A DNA stretch of 5,860 nt from Trebonia sp035571275 (GTDB taxonomy: Bacteria > Actinomycetota > Actinomycetes > Streptosporangiales > Streptosporangiaceae): positions 1-5,860 of the forward strand of contig DATMKQ010000234.1 in NCBI GenBank assembly GCA_035571275.1. The letters run 5' to 3'. This document shows, piece after piece, positions 5,611 through 5,860 of this stretch; position 1 is the first letter of the stretch, and every line of letters begins with the position of its first letter. A program made the translations under genes and the position numbers. The notes beneath the pieces were generated by a model. That model was not told where the DNA came from and made no database searches. It worked only from the letters and a program-made list of their open reading frames with translations.

Positions 5611-5619
5611 GGAGGTGAT
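5611..5619 (+). promoter_or_regulatory. Near-ideal Shine-Dalgarno deciding the permease start
   Basis: GGAGGTGAT matches nine bases of the sequence complementary to the 3' end of 16S rRNA. GGAGG ends 6 bases before the GTG at 5622, which fixes that GTG as the start and excludes the overlapping GTG at 5615. A second GGAGG-like run (5607-5611) lies just upstream. Confidence 0.75.
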
Positions 5620-5621
5620 TG

Positions 5622-5860
5622 GTGCCTGCGCTTGGCACGTTCCCGTCGCGGGGAGTATGGCGGCGTCCCGGACTGCGCCCGGTGGACCTGATCGTGTTCG
5701 CCGCGCTGCTGGCGCTGCTATTCGGGCTGCTGCGCCTGGCTCCGGCACTGAACGCCCCGTTCCTGCCGAAGACCGCGGCGTCTACCGTGTCCACCGACCC
5801 GGCCAACCTGCCGTACTACGCGGTGCGCTCGCTGCTGCGGATGTTCATCGCGCTGATCCT
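5622..5860 (+). CDS. ABC transporter permease, probably NitT/TauT type (N-terminal part only)
   Basis: A GTG-started frame runs 79 full codons to the right edge without a stop. Residues 1-18 are basic and cytoplasm-like (SRGVWRRPGLRPVD). A first membrane helix follows at about 22-40 (LIVFAALLALLFGLLRLA), then a loop with NAPFLPKTAASTVSTDPANL (44-63). A second helix begins with YYAVRSLLRMFIALIL (65-80). The loop and the 'PYYAVRSLLRMF' lead-in match what I recall of large actinobacterial permeases of the nitrate/sulfonate/taurine (BPD_transp_1) class, which are often duplicated-domain proteins near 550-600 residues. An ATPase partner would be expected downstream, outside the window. The start is fixed by the strong ribosome binding site. 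It lies 67 bp after the flavoprotein gene in the same direction. Membrane permease is fairly secure; substrate class is tentative. Confidence 0.7.
   Translation, partial: MPALGTFPSRGVWRRPGLRPVDLIVFAALLALLFGLLRLAPALNAPFLPKTAASTVSTDPANLPYYAVRSLLRMFIALI

Noticed and set aside
5498..5806. Minus-strand frame opposite the permease start
   Set aside because: Antisense to a hydrophobic permease with an excellent ribosome binding site; no domain seen.
1..5860. CRISPR arrays, tRNA/rRNA genes, insertion sequences, attachment sites
   Set aside because: No repeated spacer pattern, tRNA-like cloverleaf, transposase motif or paired terminal repeats were seen on reading both strands.

Overview
The window is high-GC DNA with actinobacterial character: strong G/C bias at third codon positions, GTG as well as ATG starts, few TTA leucine codons, and protein families typical of Actinomycetota (a CYP125/124/142-like P450, an actinobacterial 'CPYC' flavoprotein, an AraC-remnant/VOC pair). 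I cannot name the genus. All identifications come from reading motifs; no database search was possible.

Layout. (1) 1-435, minus: a DoxX-family membrane protein whose C-terminus runs off the left edge. (2) 436-595: a non-coding divergent region with a strong hairpin at 545-567. (3) 596-883, plus: a broken AraC-family regulator, in which a readable first helix-turn-helix is joined directly to the C-terminal tail. It sits nine bases before (4) 893-1324, plus: an intact VOC (glyoxalase/bleomycin-resistance fold) protein. (5) 1355-4391, minus: a co-oriented cluster transcribed leftward from a cytochrome P450 (4391-3150), through a possible small ORF (3073-2840), a TetR-family repressor (2843-2139) and a TPR protein (2107-1355). 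VOC and TPR converge with only 30 bp between them. (6) 4523-5554, plus: a thioredoxin-reductase-like FAD oxidoreductase divergent from the P450, with a palindrome (4466-4482) in the shared upstream region. (7) 5622-5860, plus: the N-terminus of an ABC transporter permease, probably NitT/TauT type, running off the right edge and preceded by a near-ideal ribosome binding site.

How the genes may work together. The P450, TetR and TPR genes look like one transcription unit or two coupled ones, with TetR the likely local regulator of oxidation of a hydrophobic substrate. No ferredoxin or ferredoxin reductase is visible beside the P450, so its electrons must come from elsewhere. The divergent flavoprotein is a dithiol/disulfide redox enzyme rather than an obvious P450 partner. 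The left side (DoxX, AraC remnant, VOC) looks like a stress or small-molecule-response locus that has lost its regulator. I see no tRNA, rRNA, CRISPR array, transposase or attachment site, and no clear previously undescribed system. The most interesting points are the decayed regulator, the small ORF coupled to TetR with its start codon in a hairpin loop, and the TTA-containing C-terminal extension of the flavoprotein.
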